DNA of 64,000 bases from Alopecurus myosuroides (GCA_028641055.1 CM054060.1:206670445-206734444); one strand, 5' to 3'. Shown: positions 21,863 through 32,655, counted from the stretch's first letter. Numbers and translations: made by a program. The notes: generated by a model not told the origin, from the letters alone.

Positions 21863-24704
21863 CGTGCGGGAACGCCGCAAGCTTCGTCATCGACAAGCTT
21901 CACGCTCTCATCACCACGCTCATCACCAAGACCGTCGCCATGATCACCATTGCCATATGGAAGAGAGTGGTACACCCACCTCACCGCATCTTCCACCACA
22001 AGTTCCGCGACGACATTGGTTTGGGCATCGCTCGCCATCACCACTACCTCGACCTCGACACCGACAAGGCCGTGGTGACCCTCTTCAAGATCACCCTCTA
22101 CGACCGGATATTCTTCATCACCCACCTTCTCCAAGCTCGACTCATGACATTGGTCTAAATGGCTTCGTGGATGGTGCTTTCCCACATTCAAGGCTTCCAA
22201 GGAAAAATGTGTGTCACCACCACAATGACCACCAAGACCAAGGCCATTATCAAGAAGGTTCCCTCGACATGGCTTCTAGTGAATGCCTCCCTCGACTCCA
22301 CCACAATGACCATCGGCGCCATCCTCTCCATCATGATCGCCATCGCCAAACCAACGAGGATGGCCCACATGAGCTTCCACCGCCTATCTTTGATGAAGAC
22401 CCAAATGAGAGCCCTTCTCAACATCAAGCGAGTGTGAATGCTCCCTATGGCTTGTCTTTCCCCATCTTCGAGGAAGACCCCTATGAGCACCACCATCATC
22501 AACAACCAAGTGGGCATGCTACAAATGATCGCTCACTTCCTCTCTTTGATGAAGACCCCTATGAGAGCCCACTTCGACCACCACTAGGCACGGATGCTAT
22601 GAGCCTACTTTCCCCTCTCCTTCAAGATGAAGACCTCTTATGCCCCATTTGCAAGGGCCATGGTCACATAATGTGGGATTGCCAAGGCGGCGACCAAGAT
22701 GGTGCGTCAAATGGAGATGCCATCCATGATTCTTCTCCTACCACATTGGATGAAGCACCGCATCACCTTGACCACGGATTTCCATCGCACCATCAAGGCC
22801 ATGAAGACAACGACTTGAGCGCCATTTTCCTCAATGTTACAAGGTGCAAGGACCATGAGTGTCATCGTCCATATGAGGAATGGGAGCCGCCACCTCATCT
22901 TCACCAAGATTGTGCTTTCTATTCGCACCCCGCCTTCGACAAGGATCAAGATCATCCTCGCCATGGACACTATGATACCACTACTTCATCAAGGCAAGAG
23001 GCAAGAGACACTTCATCACCGACACCCATCCACAACTTCCATGAGCGACATTCTATGAGGAGGAACAATGACCTTCATGATCAAGGCCATGAGTTTCCTT
23101 CATCGCCACAAGCGCAACACAAACATCAAGAGTGTGAAGCTATTCCTCCCATGACACAAGATCAACATCACCATATGCATGAGGAGACCACTCTACCACT
23201 CTATGATGAAGACGTTGATGCATGTGACATTGTCAATGAGGCTCATCCCTTGCCATCATCTCTAAGGCATTCTTCTTCTTCGTCTCCAATGACACAAGTG
23301 ACAACTCCGACCATCGACACGAGAGCTTCCAATGCTACCAATGAGATGATCATGGTTGCCAACCAAAATAGTGACCATACCTACATGAGTGAAGGCCACT
23401 ACTATGCCTTGCACCAACTAGCTCTCAATTCCTTGGACATGCCGACCAATGGTGACGAAAGCGTCTATTGTAATGAGGCTGCGAACTCATCGCGAGTGTT
23501 GACACGAGTTCTTCAAGCCTATCCTCAAGATGGAGGTAGCGACGAATTGGGTGACACACTCCCCTTGACTTCAAAGCATCTCATGCCAACCTCCACAAGG
23601 CCACGCTCAAGCCACCATTCTAGCCAAGGATATCTTCATCATCATCATCGACCATTTGAGGATGCTACAAGGCATGGCTTACGTTACCACTTGATGGAGC
23701 TTTCGTCGCCACAAGCCATGACCCTACCTCCTCCTCCAAGAAAGCCACCCTTCCCACAATTGGATCTCAACCCAAGAGATGAGATGATTGAGTCCTCCTC
23801 GCCAAATGCTATGACACTACCGACTCCAAGAAATGCAACGACTTCGACAACCCCGCACACCTCTTGTGCCAAGACTTTGGAGCTTTCTAGTGTCCCCTCT
23901 CAAGCTCCTAGTGAGATGAGTGGTGAGAGAGAGATCCACCATCACGTGAGTGAGAGCCACAAGCCCATCATGAGTGGAAAAAGAATGAGTGTTCTTAGAG
24001 GCATTGCCATGATAGCCACCAATAGTGAGATGAGAGTTGAGAGCAAAACCCCATGTGTGCTTATCGACACTAACGGCTTACCAACTTTCTCTCCATCTTT
24101 GTTGTCTATTTTGCAGAGATTTGGTGACCCTATCACGCATCCTCGCCCTCATGGACTTCTCCACATACAAGGCTCTCCACATCGCATGAACATCGACAAC
24201 GACTTGAAGAGTTGGAAGGAGCACATTCCGCTCATCATGATCCACATGGAGATTGACAAGAGCTTCTACGACAAAGCACCCTCCATCCACACTCCTCAAG
24301 TCAAGATCTACACGGCGCGTCACAAGCACTTCGACATCAACGGCTTCTACGCCTACATCCCTCACGTCAAGATGTGCTTGGAGTTTGACAAGCGCGTCAA
24401 CGACAATGAATACCACGTCTACATCCCCTTAGTCAAGATGCACTTGGAGTTCGACAAGCGCGTCAACGACAATGACTACCACGACTACATGCCAACCACC
24501 AAGATGTACATGAACTTCGACAAGAGAATCAACGACAACGCAACCAACGTCAAGTTCATCTACAATCTACCGCTTCCGCAACCCATGGAGCAACACCCTC
24601 TTGAGCTCTTCGATGACGACTACATCTCATGTCAAGCTCATCCTCATCCATCCATGGAGGATCATGTCAAGATCGTCATCGCCTTTGGACCACACCCTCC
24701 ATGA
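21576..24704 (+). CDS. E2 ORF B, 1,042-residue His-rich protein with CCHC zinc knuckle and terminal F-D-K-R repeats
   Basis: A single open frame of 1,042 codons overlaps the end of ORF A. Residues about 230-340 contain repeats of FDEDPNE/FEEDPYE/FDEDPYE type that also occur in the E1 gag remnant. A CCHC zinc knuckle, CPICKGHGHIMWDC, sits at residues 356-369 (22641-22682). Around 23.9-24.2 kb there is a faint copy of the protease-RT linker of E1 (MSGKRMSVLRGIAMIATNSE), after which RT, RNase H and integrase are absent. Instead the C-terminus repeats FDKRVNDN, FDKRVNDN and FDKRINDN at about 25-residue spacing. Real translation from ATG 21576 is doubtful, and entry from ORF A by frameshift is possible. 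Function unknown; nucleic acid binding is inferred from the knuckle. Confidence 0.65.
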   Translation: MSSLTRTSSPSFDCQETPMVHARHQGTSRRMPRPRHDNDLQPQDGATTRNLTSWQRRDGLLQHQDGATRRTSLRPHLARRPRSQGIQMTFGVIPHDVRERRKLRHRQASRSHHHAHHQDRRHDHHCHMEESGTPTSPHLPPQVPRRHWFGHRSPSPLPRPRHRQGRGDPLQDHPLRPDILHHPPSPSSTHDIGLNGFVDGAFPHSRLPRKNVCHHHNDHQDQGHYQEGSLDMASSECLPRLHHNDHRRHPLHHDRHRQTNEDGPHELPPPIFDEDPNESPSQHQASVNAPYGLSFPIFEEDPYEHHHHQQPSGHATNDRSLPLFDEDPYESPLRPPLGTDAMSLLSPLLQDEDLLCPICKGHGHIMWDCQGGDQDGASNGDAIHDSSPTTLDEAPHHLDHGFPSHHQGHEDNDLSAIFLNVTRCKDHECHRPYEEWEPPPHLHQDCAFYSHPAFDKDQDHPRHGHYDTTTSSRQEARDTSSPTPIHNFHERHSMRRNNDLHDQGHEFPSSPQAQHKHQECEAIPPMTQDQHHHMHEETTLPLYDEDVDACDIVNEAHPLPSSLRHSSSSSPMTQVTTPTIDTRASNATNEMIMVANQNSDHTYMSEGHYYALHQLALNSLDMPTNGDESVYCNEAANSSRVLTRVLQAYPQDGGSDELGDTLPLTSKHLMPTSTRPRSSHHSSQGYLHHHHRPFEDATRHGLRYHLMELSSPQAMTLPPPPRKPPFPQLDLNPRDEMIESSSPNAMTLPTPRNATTSTTPHTSCAKTLELSSVPSQAPSEMSGEREIHHHVSESHKPIMSGKRMSVLRGIAMIATNSEMRVESKTPCVLIDTNGLPTFSPSLLSILQRFGDPITHPRPHGLLHIQGSPHRMNIDNDLKSWKEHIPLIMIHMEIDKSFYDKAPSIHTPQVKIYTARHKHFDINGFYAYIPHVKMCLEFDKRVNDNEYHVYIPLVKMHLEFDKRVNDNDYHDYMPTTKMYMNFDKRINDNATNVKFIYNLPLPQPMEQHPLELFDDDYISCQAHPHPSMEDHVKIVIAFGPHPP

Positions 24705-24947
24705 GCATACCTTGGCATGATCTTCGATAAGAGGCTCAACTTCAACGACTACACCGCCTCGCAAGTTCTTCACCACCCTTCCAAGGAGGAACATTTCATG
24801 ATCTTAATCACCTTTGGACCACACCCACTACGAGCCTACCGTCACATGAACTTCGACAAGCGGCTCAACTTCAACGACATCTTCGTCGTCAACATTCCTT
24901 CTCCCGCTCACATATGGATGGAACGAGAGTCGAGGACGACTCTTTTT
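24705..24947 (+). pseudogene. Continuation of the F-D-K-R repeat region after the ORF B stop
   Basis: After the TGA at 24702 the sequence still encodes two further FDKRLNFND units, each preceded by FGPHP-type sequence, in an open frame (24717-24962) different from that of ORF B. The repeat tract probably once extended to the polypurine tract and was cut by a stop or indel. Confidence 0.5.
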
Positions 24948-24959
24948 CAAGGGGGGAGA
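24948..24959 (+). other. E2 polypurine tract
   Basis: AAGGGGGGAGA directly precedes the TG of the 3' LTR, the expected plus-strand primer site. Confidence 0.8.
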
Positions 24960-25963
24960 TGATGTAGCCCACCGTATTCCACCAAGCACAACATCGATAC
25001 GCAACAAGGTGAACTCACTCCTATCTCCGTACGTTTCCGGTGACTTGGTGAACGGTGCTCTACCTCATGAAATACCCCTCTACATGCATAGGTGGGATCA
25101 CCACATGGAGACCCAAGATGGTGCCCAAGATGCTCAAGAACACATCCAAGAAGGTGCACACGAAGCTAGGAAGAACGTGGGTGAAGACGGCGTCAGGATC
25201 GGAGTTCCGAGGAGGAAGAACGGAGGGAAAAGGGGTCTCCCGGCCTCCCCCCCCCCCCCCCGGCCAGGCCGGCCTCCCCCCTTCCCAGGCCGCCCCCCTG
25301 CCCGAGCAGGCCGGCCTCCCCCTCGCCCACCCCTGCCTCGGGCTGGCCTCCCAGGCCGGCCCCCTACCCGAGCCGCCCGGCCTACAGGCCGGCCTGCCTC
25401 CCCCACCCCGGCCCCAGGCCGGGCTCCAGGCCGGCCAGGCCGGCTCCTAGGCCGGCGTGGCCCCAAAATGCACGGAATTTGCCCATTTTTGCACCGTTTC
25501 GAACCTGTTTCGACCCCGAGCTATATAAGGGACCCCGGTGGCTAGATCTAGGGTTTAGGGATGATTTGAGAACTTCGGGCTTTGCCCTTGTATCCCTCTT
25601 GTGAGGTGACTCCTCTTACGAGGCTACTCCTACGATGTGTATCTAGGACCGTATCAAGATCTCTCCAAGGAGCTACTCTTTCACCTCGTGATTCTAGTAG
25701 TGCTTGCCAACCTTCCCCTTTGGGCTTCTGTTGGATCGGTGGACCGACCTGTGAGAGGAATCGGTTTCAATTAGCGTGTTGTTGACTTGGGTTTGCGATC
25801 CCTCGTAGGATTCACGAGTTATCTCCCCCCTTTTGTGTTTCCACGCGTTTGCCCTCGATTTCCCCTCTTGTGTTCATCGTGTTCATCGCGTTCTTCGTGT
25901 GTTCTTCGTTCGTGCTTGTCGATTCGTGAAGATCGGGCCAACTTAGAGGTCAACACCTCATCA
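24960..25963 (+). repeat. E2 3' LTR
   Basis: About 1,004 bases from TGATGTAGCC to CCTCATCA. It contains the uninterrupted version of the site where S1 entered the 5' LTR (GAAATACCCCTC), which confirms that insertion. A GC-rich block lies at 25240-25460 and a TATA box at 25521. Confidence 0.93.
25521..25528 (+). promoter_or_regulatory. TATA box of the E2 3' LTR
   Basis: CTATATAA, same context as at 19488. From here transcription would read into the minus-strand host gene remnant in antisense. Confidence 0.5.
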
Positions 25964-25968
25964 GTTGA

Positions 25969-26288
25969 GGAGCGATTGGAGCGCTCGAAGAAATAGGGAC
26001 AACATGGATCGGGTTCGTCAGCTCGTCCCCTTGAGTAGCACTCGAAGAGCTCGAATCCTTCGAGGTGGCTTCCTCGTGACCGCTATCCGCTCGAGTCTGC
26101 TTAGGCAGAATACCCGATTCCTCAGTGATTTCCTCAGCACTCTCATCCATGTCCTCCGTGTCTCGTGAAGAGGGAGTCATGGCAGCAGAGGGAATTGGGC
26201 CAAAGTCCGTAGGAACAGCCACAGCCAGGCCCTCCATAAAGGGGATGGTGCCAACCTTGGGTGGTTCACTAGGGAGAATGTCCTGATT
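25969..26288 (-). pseudogene. Host gene exon, gypsy-type transposase-like, disrupted by E2
   Basis: On the minus strand an open exon begins after TTTCTTTTTTAG (acceptor, exon edge 26288) with NQDILPSEPPKVGTIPFMEG and continues acidic and Ser-rich (EEITEESGILPKQT, SKDSSSSSATQGDE) until it is cut by E2 at 25964-25968. The frame resumes beyond E2 at 12805. With the segments at 26451-26709 and 49128-49531 it forms a spliced gene-like unit. Such proteins are often annotated in grasses as gypsy-type putative transposases; the assignment here is tentative. Confidence 0.5.
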
Positions 26289-26450
26289 CTAAAAAAGAAA
26301 TCAAAATCAAGACTCGGTAAGAGAAACAGAAAGATTCACTCGAGTCGAAAAAGGGAAGCAAGATGAAGGGTGAAGTCGAGTACAGAACTCTGAAGAAGTA
26401 ACAAATGAACAATATGAATGAACGAGTAGCACAACAAGAAGCAAACTTAC

Positions 26451-26709
26451 CACGGTTAGTTCACTCGTGGACGAGAAGGGAGGAATAGCTAGAACCAAGT
26501 TAATAATAGGGTCGGTTTCCTTGACTCGGGTGATTCCTCAAAGGCAACCCTCGATTCGTTACTCGAGAGTTCTTTCTTGCGTGGCCGATGAGACGCTTCA
26601 GCACTCGAGTAAGCCCACATGGGCTGAGCTCTGTCCTTCAGGGGCTACACTCGGCGCTTTAGAAAAACTCCGGCTAGGTGGCTCGCCTTCAGAGTAGCAA
26701 TCTAGGACA
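26451..26709 (-). pseudogene. Host gene: small exon and part of an intron
   Basis: A GTAAGT donor lies just below 26451 on the minus strand. The exon ends PPFSSTSELTV and joins in phase with the exon starting at 26288. Upstream sequence in that frame has stops, so the exon probably begins near 26490 after TTCTAG, and the rest (to 26709) reads as intron. Element C1 then interrupts it, with the duplication CCAAG. Confidence 0.45.
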
Positions 26710-26714
26710 CCAAG

Positions 26715-27616
26715 TGATAAGGGGTAGCCCGATCTTCTCAGTGAACTCTCTTGATAAATTGATAACCAATGTGATACCTCGCTCTCTCCTTTGGCTAAAC
26801 CCTGTTACCAATTGCAACAGCACTTAACCCCTTCGTATATTCGAGACTCCACACTCTTGCACACGTAGCCACCGACTACAAGTGGTCCTATTTCTCCTTA
26901 TTCCCAGTGGAACAGCAGAATACACTCAGATTTTCAAAGGTATATGATCTAAGATGAATGCTTCAAGCAATACAATCTAGAAGTCTAGGGTTTTTGTTTT
27001 AACGTAGTCTAACATAATATATGCGCCCCAAAGAGTATATATGAGGGGTGGGGTGCGGCCACAAGGTACATTGCGCAAGCAACACCCACCAACCCGAATA
27101 GGAACCCAACATGGGTCTAGTTTTGGACTTGGACTCAACCACAATAGATACAAACCGACCCATGCTAGGGGATGCGGCCATGATGGTATACAAACCATGT
27201 TTAACTATAATTGGACTCTATATGGCGCATTGATACTTCCTTGTGGGCGCCCTCCTCTTGTTATGTCCCTCCATGAGTGTGGAATAACAATCTAGCACTT
27301 GTTTTCCACACTTGTAGAATTGTTTTCATCATGTTCAACATTTGTTTTCAGCTCCTCTTCATCCATGTGCATCATCTCTCCTTGTTCTCCCTCCTTAATG
27401 CTTGTGTTATCAACAAACCTAAGAATACAAACATGCATGGATTTAGGTAGTATAAAGCTCTCATAATCACAAATGTTATACTCAAGTAGGAGTGAATTCA
27501 CCTGTTGTTGTAATAATTTAGTCCTTGATCTTGTCATAGGACCAATCCTTACTTCATCATTCTTTGTAGGAATATCATGTGAAATAATAGATGAAACACT
27601 AGGGATGTCCTCATCA
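26715..27616 (-). repeat. C1 3' LTR
   Basis: It starts at TGATAAGGGG (26715) and ends at CCTCATCA (27616) on the plus strand. It carries the last 100-odd codons of pol (27292-27616). It is nearly identical to the copy at 48222-49122. Confidence 0.93.
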
Positions 27617-28276
27617 TCCTCCCCCCCCCCCCCTTGAAAAGCCTTGATGTCCTCATCAAGGTTATCTCCATGATATGGTGTCAAATCAGCAACATTGAAG
27701 GAATTACTCACTCCAAACTCATCAATTGGAAGATCTATCTTGTAAGCATTGTCATTTATTTTTGCAATCACTTTGTAAGGACCAGCACCTCTTGGCAATA
27801 ATTTTGATTTCCTTAGCTTAGGGAACCTATCCTTCCGAAAGTGTACCCATACTAAATCTCCCTCTTGAAAAATAACTTCCTTCCTCTTTTGATTTCTCTT
27901 TTGAGCCACAGACTTCCCTTTCTTCTCAATAGCATCCATTGTTTTCTCATGTATCTTCTTCACAAAATCAGCCCTTTTGGATGCATCCATATTAATTCTC
28001 TCTTGAATTGGAAGTGGTAGCAAGTCAAGTGGTGTAGTAGGCCAAAATCCATAAACCACCTCAAAGGGACAAAAATTAGTGGTTGAATGCACAGCCCTAT
28101 TATATGCAAATTCCACATGTGGCAAGCAATCTTCTCACTCCCTCAAATTCTTCTTGATCATGCTTGTGTACAATGTCCTATTTACCACTTCAGTTTGCCC
28201 ATCAGTTTGGGGGTGGCAAGTAGTGGAAAATAACAATTTAGTTCCAAGCTTCCCCCATAGTGTCTTCCAAAAGTAG
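27292..28276 (-). pseudogene. C1 pol, integrase C-terminal half and tail extending into the LTR
   Basis: After the T1 insertion the integrase resumes at 28276 ([20 protein letters not shown], then [13 protein letters not shown] with the catalytic Glu). A TGA at 28135-28137 stands where related proteins have Trp (LREWEDCLPH). The remaining 277 residues start PHVEFAYNRAVHS, contain the GPY-type segment (LLPRGAGPYKVIAKINDNAY) and go on through GPMTRSRTKLLQQQVNSLLL. The last part lies inside the LTR. In CRM elements this C-terminal extension (the CR motif region) is thought to guide integration to centromeric chromatin. Applied to this copy, that is inference. Confidence 0.88.
27617..27635 (-). 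other. C1 polypurine tract
   Basis: A minus-strand AAGGGGG run followed by AGGA abuts the 3' LTR. The homopolymer of about 13 C lies at 27621-27633. Confidence 0.8.
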
Positions 28277-28281
28277 CTCAT

Positions 28282-31200
28282 TGTCGCACCCGGACTTCTA
28301 GAGGATACTCACAGCCCGCTAAACAGTAGATAAATGGCTTACGGGCATACCGGCACCCGCATCTCAATATGAGTAGGCCAACACGTAAACGTCTGACAAC
28401 CATCCTCTACTATTCATCGTCTGCGTAAACCATCCCATAGAAATCCGACTACTTCCATTGACGTACTTCATAACATACACACATGGTATGTCAACGGCAT
28501 TTGAACAAGTGATATCACAACAAATCTCTAAGACACAAAGAAATAGAAATAAGTGGCAAATAGCTCTCACTAGAGCAGAGATAGCAAATACAATCATCCA
28601 GAGGACACATGTCCCAACAAGTCATCATTCCATCACAGCGGAAGCATCCAAAGTGTCTGAGTACAGACAAGATCCAAATAGGCCTAAGAGGCCGGAAACG
28701 AAAAGACGGAGCCCATCCACGAAGTCTCGGATCCTGCCCGGGTCCGCTATCTACTCGTCAGCAGCCTCGTCATACTCCACGTAGTAGCCACCATGGGGAT
28801 CCTCGGAAACGTAGTCTGCAGAACACGCAGCCCCAAAGGGGTCAGTACAGACGAGTACTGGCAAGCAAGACGCACAAGATACCAAAGTGTACCCGGCAAC
28901 ACCAAGTACAGATGCTTTGGGTTCAACGGGAGATAGGTGATATAAAGATGCGGCTGCGGGCTGCTCTAACCAACTACAGAGACACGCTACAACATCCGGC
29001 TAAAAGAAGGGGATAAGATAGCGTATCGGAACCAACTACCACTAACCTCAAACAAACCCATCCTGAATCTCGCCCCTTATCCAAAGAAGCAATCCGAGGA
29101 TAACCCACACAGTTGGATTAATGAAGGTTCAAGTTATTGTGACAATAAGCCTATTACTAGTCACATTATTATTAATTAGGTGTAAGTTGTCTAATCCTTG
29201 TTAGCCAGCCCTATCACCAAGTCATCCATAACCGCGGACAACACGGCTTCTCGAGAAGATTCAACCCTGCAGGGATGCACCAATTTGGCCGTACACGTAA
29301 GAATATCCCGCCAGACGGGGGATCAACCCACCAAGCGAGGTACTCAACACAACCCAACTCTTCTTCGCATCAAGCCCAAAGAACCCCGTGCAGATGAGCG
29401 CACGGCTAATAAAGCCCCACGAAGAAAAGGGGACCATCATAGCACTCTAAGAACGTGTCTCCATAAATGCCGACTACAAAAGTTACCACCCTGGCCTCGG
29501 GTTCGCACCTGCATATGCGTGCGGCAAATGGAAAACCCGAACTAAATGAGGCGATTTGGACGAGATGCGAATCGAATCAAAGTTGAGGGGGCGCCCATAC
29601 ACGCTTCCCACATGCAGTTAGCGCGCTCATCATGGATCTAGAGGACAAGAACTTTTCCTGAGTTCGACACTAGCAGGCCTCAAAATCATACCCGGCCTCC
29701 TGCCGGTGCCTTATCATCAAATTAGCATTACCTCATACATTAACAGGTTGTTGTTTAAACATCGAGCCCCCAGAACATAATAAATAAGTTAACCGAAATA
29801 ACGGGCATCAGACTCGAGCATAAACAACCCTAAGCATGCTAGTAAGACACAGGCAACAAGCAACAGGGTTATAGGTGTGGAGGATAGGCCATATCAGGGT
29901 TACAGGATAACATGTGATAGGATCGGAACACAAGCAACGAATCTTAAGGCTAGCAGGATAGACAACGGAAAGTATCGATATCCAGTGTGGAAAGGACACA
30001 ATGGTTCAGGTGAGTGAATACTTTCCTGCAAACTCAGTAGCCTGGTACTGGGCTAACTCCTCTGAAGTAGTGTCGTAAACCTCGTCTGCCTCAACGTCGT
30101 CGTCTATTCGAGAAGAAGCAAACAAACAACGCAGAGAGACAAACAATCAATAACATGGCATAATGCACAATCATGGGATGATGCATGACAATTTAACTGA
30201 TGCATCAAAGATAAGCTAGTTGACATGGTAACATAATTAAATGGGCCCATATGCAATTTGGATTGCATATGGAAAAGCCCATGAATTAAGGTTGAATTAA
30301 ATGATCTAGAACTAACCATCATGTGAAAGTTGATTAGAATGATGCATGGATGAAGAAAACAATAAGAAAACAACAATAGCTTCAATTTGATATGTTGTTT
30401 ACCAAGTTTGGAATTTTATTTATTAAGTTATGAAATTTGGCTTCTTAAATGAGTTACACAAGCATTTGTTGTTATCACCAATTTTAAATGTTCAAAATAG
30501 ATAACAAAGTTCATATTTGGAAAGAACACAAAATTTTAGATGGAATACATGTTTCATTTGTTGAAAATGGATTTAAAATGAATTAATTATGAATTAAACA
30601 AGTTTGGACAAGATTTAAATGAATTTAATTCAAGTATGAAATTATTTGAATTTTTATTTGTTCAAAACAGTAAATAAAATTCATTTTTGAAAAGATTATA
30701 CTTTTCTGGTTTGAAAACATATTTTATATGTTCAAAAGAAATTAGTTTGACCAAGTTATGAATTTAGCAATTTTAAATGATTTACACAAGCTTTAAAATA
30801 TTTACCCAATTTTAATTATTCAAAACAGGAAACAAAGTTTATATTTGGAAAGGTGGTTCAATTTTGTATGGAAAACATATTTCATATGTGCCATATGAAT
30901 TAATTTTGAATTAGTTATGATTTTGACCAAATTTGAAATATTAGTTTGAATTGGAATTTTTGAAACTATTTGAAATGTTCAAAACAGTATACAAATGGTT
31001 TAAACATGTAGAGAATTAAATTTGGTATGGAAAACATATTTAACATGTTGAATTTGAATTTGAAATGAGGGATCTATGAGAGTTTGAATTCCAGGGACCA
31101 TTCTGTAAAATTAAAGGGACTTGGAGGTAAAAGAAAAAGGTCCAGAAATGAATTTCACCTCGCAGTGGCCCAGCCTGAGCCACTGACAGAGGGCCCTGGG

Positions 31201-32520
31201 CCACGGTGGCGCTTATGTGGCGTGCGTGTGCGAGCGCGTGGCTGCAGGGTCGCTGACAGGGGAGCCCCACCTGTCAGCGCGCGTTGCAAAAATGTGGGTT
31301 TTTATCCGCGCGGACGGGGACTCGAACCCGGGGCGTGGGCTTGCGCGCGCGTGCTCGTGGCCACTGCGCTGCTGAATGTTTTCGTGACAGAAGAGGGGGC
31401 TTGGGGGTTTTGAGGTGCAGTTTCGTCAGTAACTGAACTGACGAAAGTTCAGTTAACTGAACTTTGCCAGGGCACGGTGATCGCCGGCGTCGCGGCTCGT
31501 TGCTGCTGCTACCGTGTGAGTGGTCTAGTACAGGGCGGTGCAGGGTGTGTGCGCGCATCGGGAGAGAAAGGAAGGGATGGAGGAGGGTGCTCACCGGGGA
31601 AGAGGAAGGAGGATGTGGACGTGCTCGGTGAGGTGACAGTGGTCGACGACGACAGGCGGAGACGGCGGCGGCGATCCCGTTGCTCCCGGATCCCGCTGCG
31701 GTGTCGAGGAGGGAGACGGAGGCACGGGGAAGCGATTCCCGTGCTCAACCTGCGCGGAGGAGGGCCATGGCGACAGCGATCGCCGGCTGCTGCCGCGGGC
31801 GTGCGGTGGAGGTGCAGTGCAGAGGGAGAAACAGAGGAGGGAGGAGGAAGAAATCGGCGGCGGCGGCGGAGAGATGGAGGAGGAGGCTAGGGCAGTAGGG
31901 AGGAGCCCTTGGGGGTGGATTTAAGGAGGAGGAGGCACGCTGCTGGCCGTCCCATCTCCTGCCTGTTCGACGTGGACATCTTCGATGTCGCGCCGTACAG
32001 AGGTAGGGGATGGGGGGAAAGGTGGGCTGGGCCTTGCTGCCTCCCCAGCCCGCTTCTGTTTTATTTATTTTTTTATTTTCTCTCTGGTTTTTTTTGCAGA
32101 AAAGAAAAGGGGAAGAAAAGATGGGTTTTGGGGTTGGAAAAATTTTGGGAATAATTTTTATGAGTTGTTTATTACAAAAGCCCAGCTGTGCAACTTTTTG
32201 TTTTTCAAAAATTTAAATTTTGTTGTTGTTTGAAAATTCAAATGAATTTGAGTGAATTTGGTATTATTTGAATTATTGAAAAGAAGCAAGTTAATAGTTT
32301 GAACTTTCAAGTTTATTGTAAACAAATAATTGGTTTGATTTGAAAGCTTCATTTGAAAATTGTAACAGAACAAGTATGAAACAAGGATTTAAAATTTGGT
32401 TTGAAATTCAAATGGAAAAACAAGTGAAAACAAATGCAATGCTTATGATGACATGATGCAAAACATAAATTAACAAGGAGCAAACATTCTAATGGTGTTT
32501 TTCATACTTGGGATGTTACA
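28282..32520 (-). repeat. T1 3' LTR
   Basis: 4,239 bases. On the plus strand it begins TGTCGCACCC and ends TGGGATGTTACA. It has an AT-rich section (30.1-31.1 kb), a GC-rich section (31.2-32.0 kb) and another AT-rich section. About a dozen substitutions against the other copy were counted by eye in the first 0.8 kb. The short frames within it occur in both LTR copies only because the LTRs are duplicated. Confidence 0.95.
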
Positions 32521-32524
32521 AAAC

Positions 32525-32545
32525 GCCCCCCCCCCCCCTCCCCTT
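32525..32545 (-). other. T1 polypurine tract
   Basis: The minus strand reads AAGGGGAGG followed by a G homopolymer, four bases from the 3' LTR. Confidence 0.8.
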
Positions 32546-32568
32546 GAAGGAATCGCGCCCCGAGATTC

Positions 32569-32655
32569 CTACTGAGAAGAGAAAAGGTCCGGATACTTCT
32601 TGTGAAGATCCTCTTCGGTCTCCCACGTTGCCTCTTTATCGGAATGATGGGACCA
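32569..32655 (-). pseudogene. T1 chromodomain tail, separated from pol by a nonsense codon
   Basis: In the same frame as pol but after TAG 32656, the sequence reads WSHHSDKEATWETEEDLHKK and ends at TAG 32569. W, the EATWE block and the following acidic helix are the core of a chromovirus chromodomain, which binds modified histone tails and steers integration. The stop sits where Gln is usual (VQW), so CAG to TAG is likely. Confidence 0.8.

Larger units (their letters stand above)
12811..25963 (+). mobile_element. E2, non-autonomous Ty3/gypsy-related LTR retrotransposon
   Basis: The element is bounded by LTRs starting TGATGTA and ending CTCATCA, and by the 5-bp target duplication GTTGA at 12806-12810 and 25964-25968. 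It has a primer-binding site at 19933, a polypurine tract at 24948-24959 and a solo-LTR-like insertion (12928-18963) in its 5' LTR. Without that insertion it is about 7.1 kb. The internal region encodes Asp/His-rich gag-like proteins with one zinc knuckle but no reverse transcriptase, RNase H or integrase, so it must use enzymes made elsewhere. Element E1 shares its LTR, primer-binding site and gag type and is the natural candidate for the autonomous partner. Confidence 0.9.

Noticed and set aside
28458..29545. Several 100-140-codon frames repeated at 38659-39746
   Set aside because: They are inside the T1 LTRs and appear twice only because the LTRs are duplicated. They have no start context or domain.
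31477..31890. Arg/Gly-rich frames in the GC-rich part of the T1 LTR, also at 41678-42091
   Set aside because: Composition-driven frames in a non-coding LTR; several overlap on both strands.
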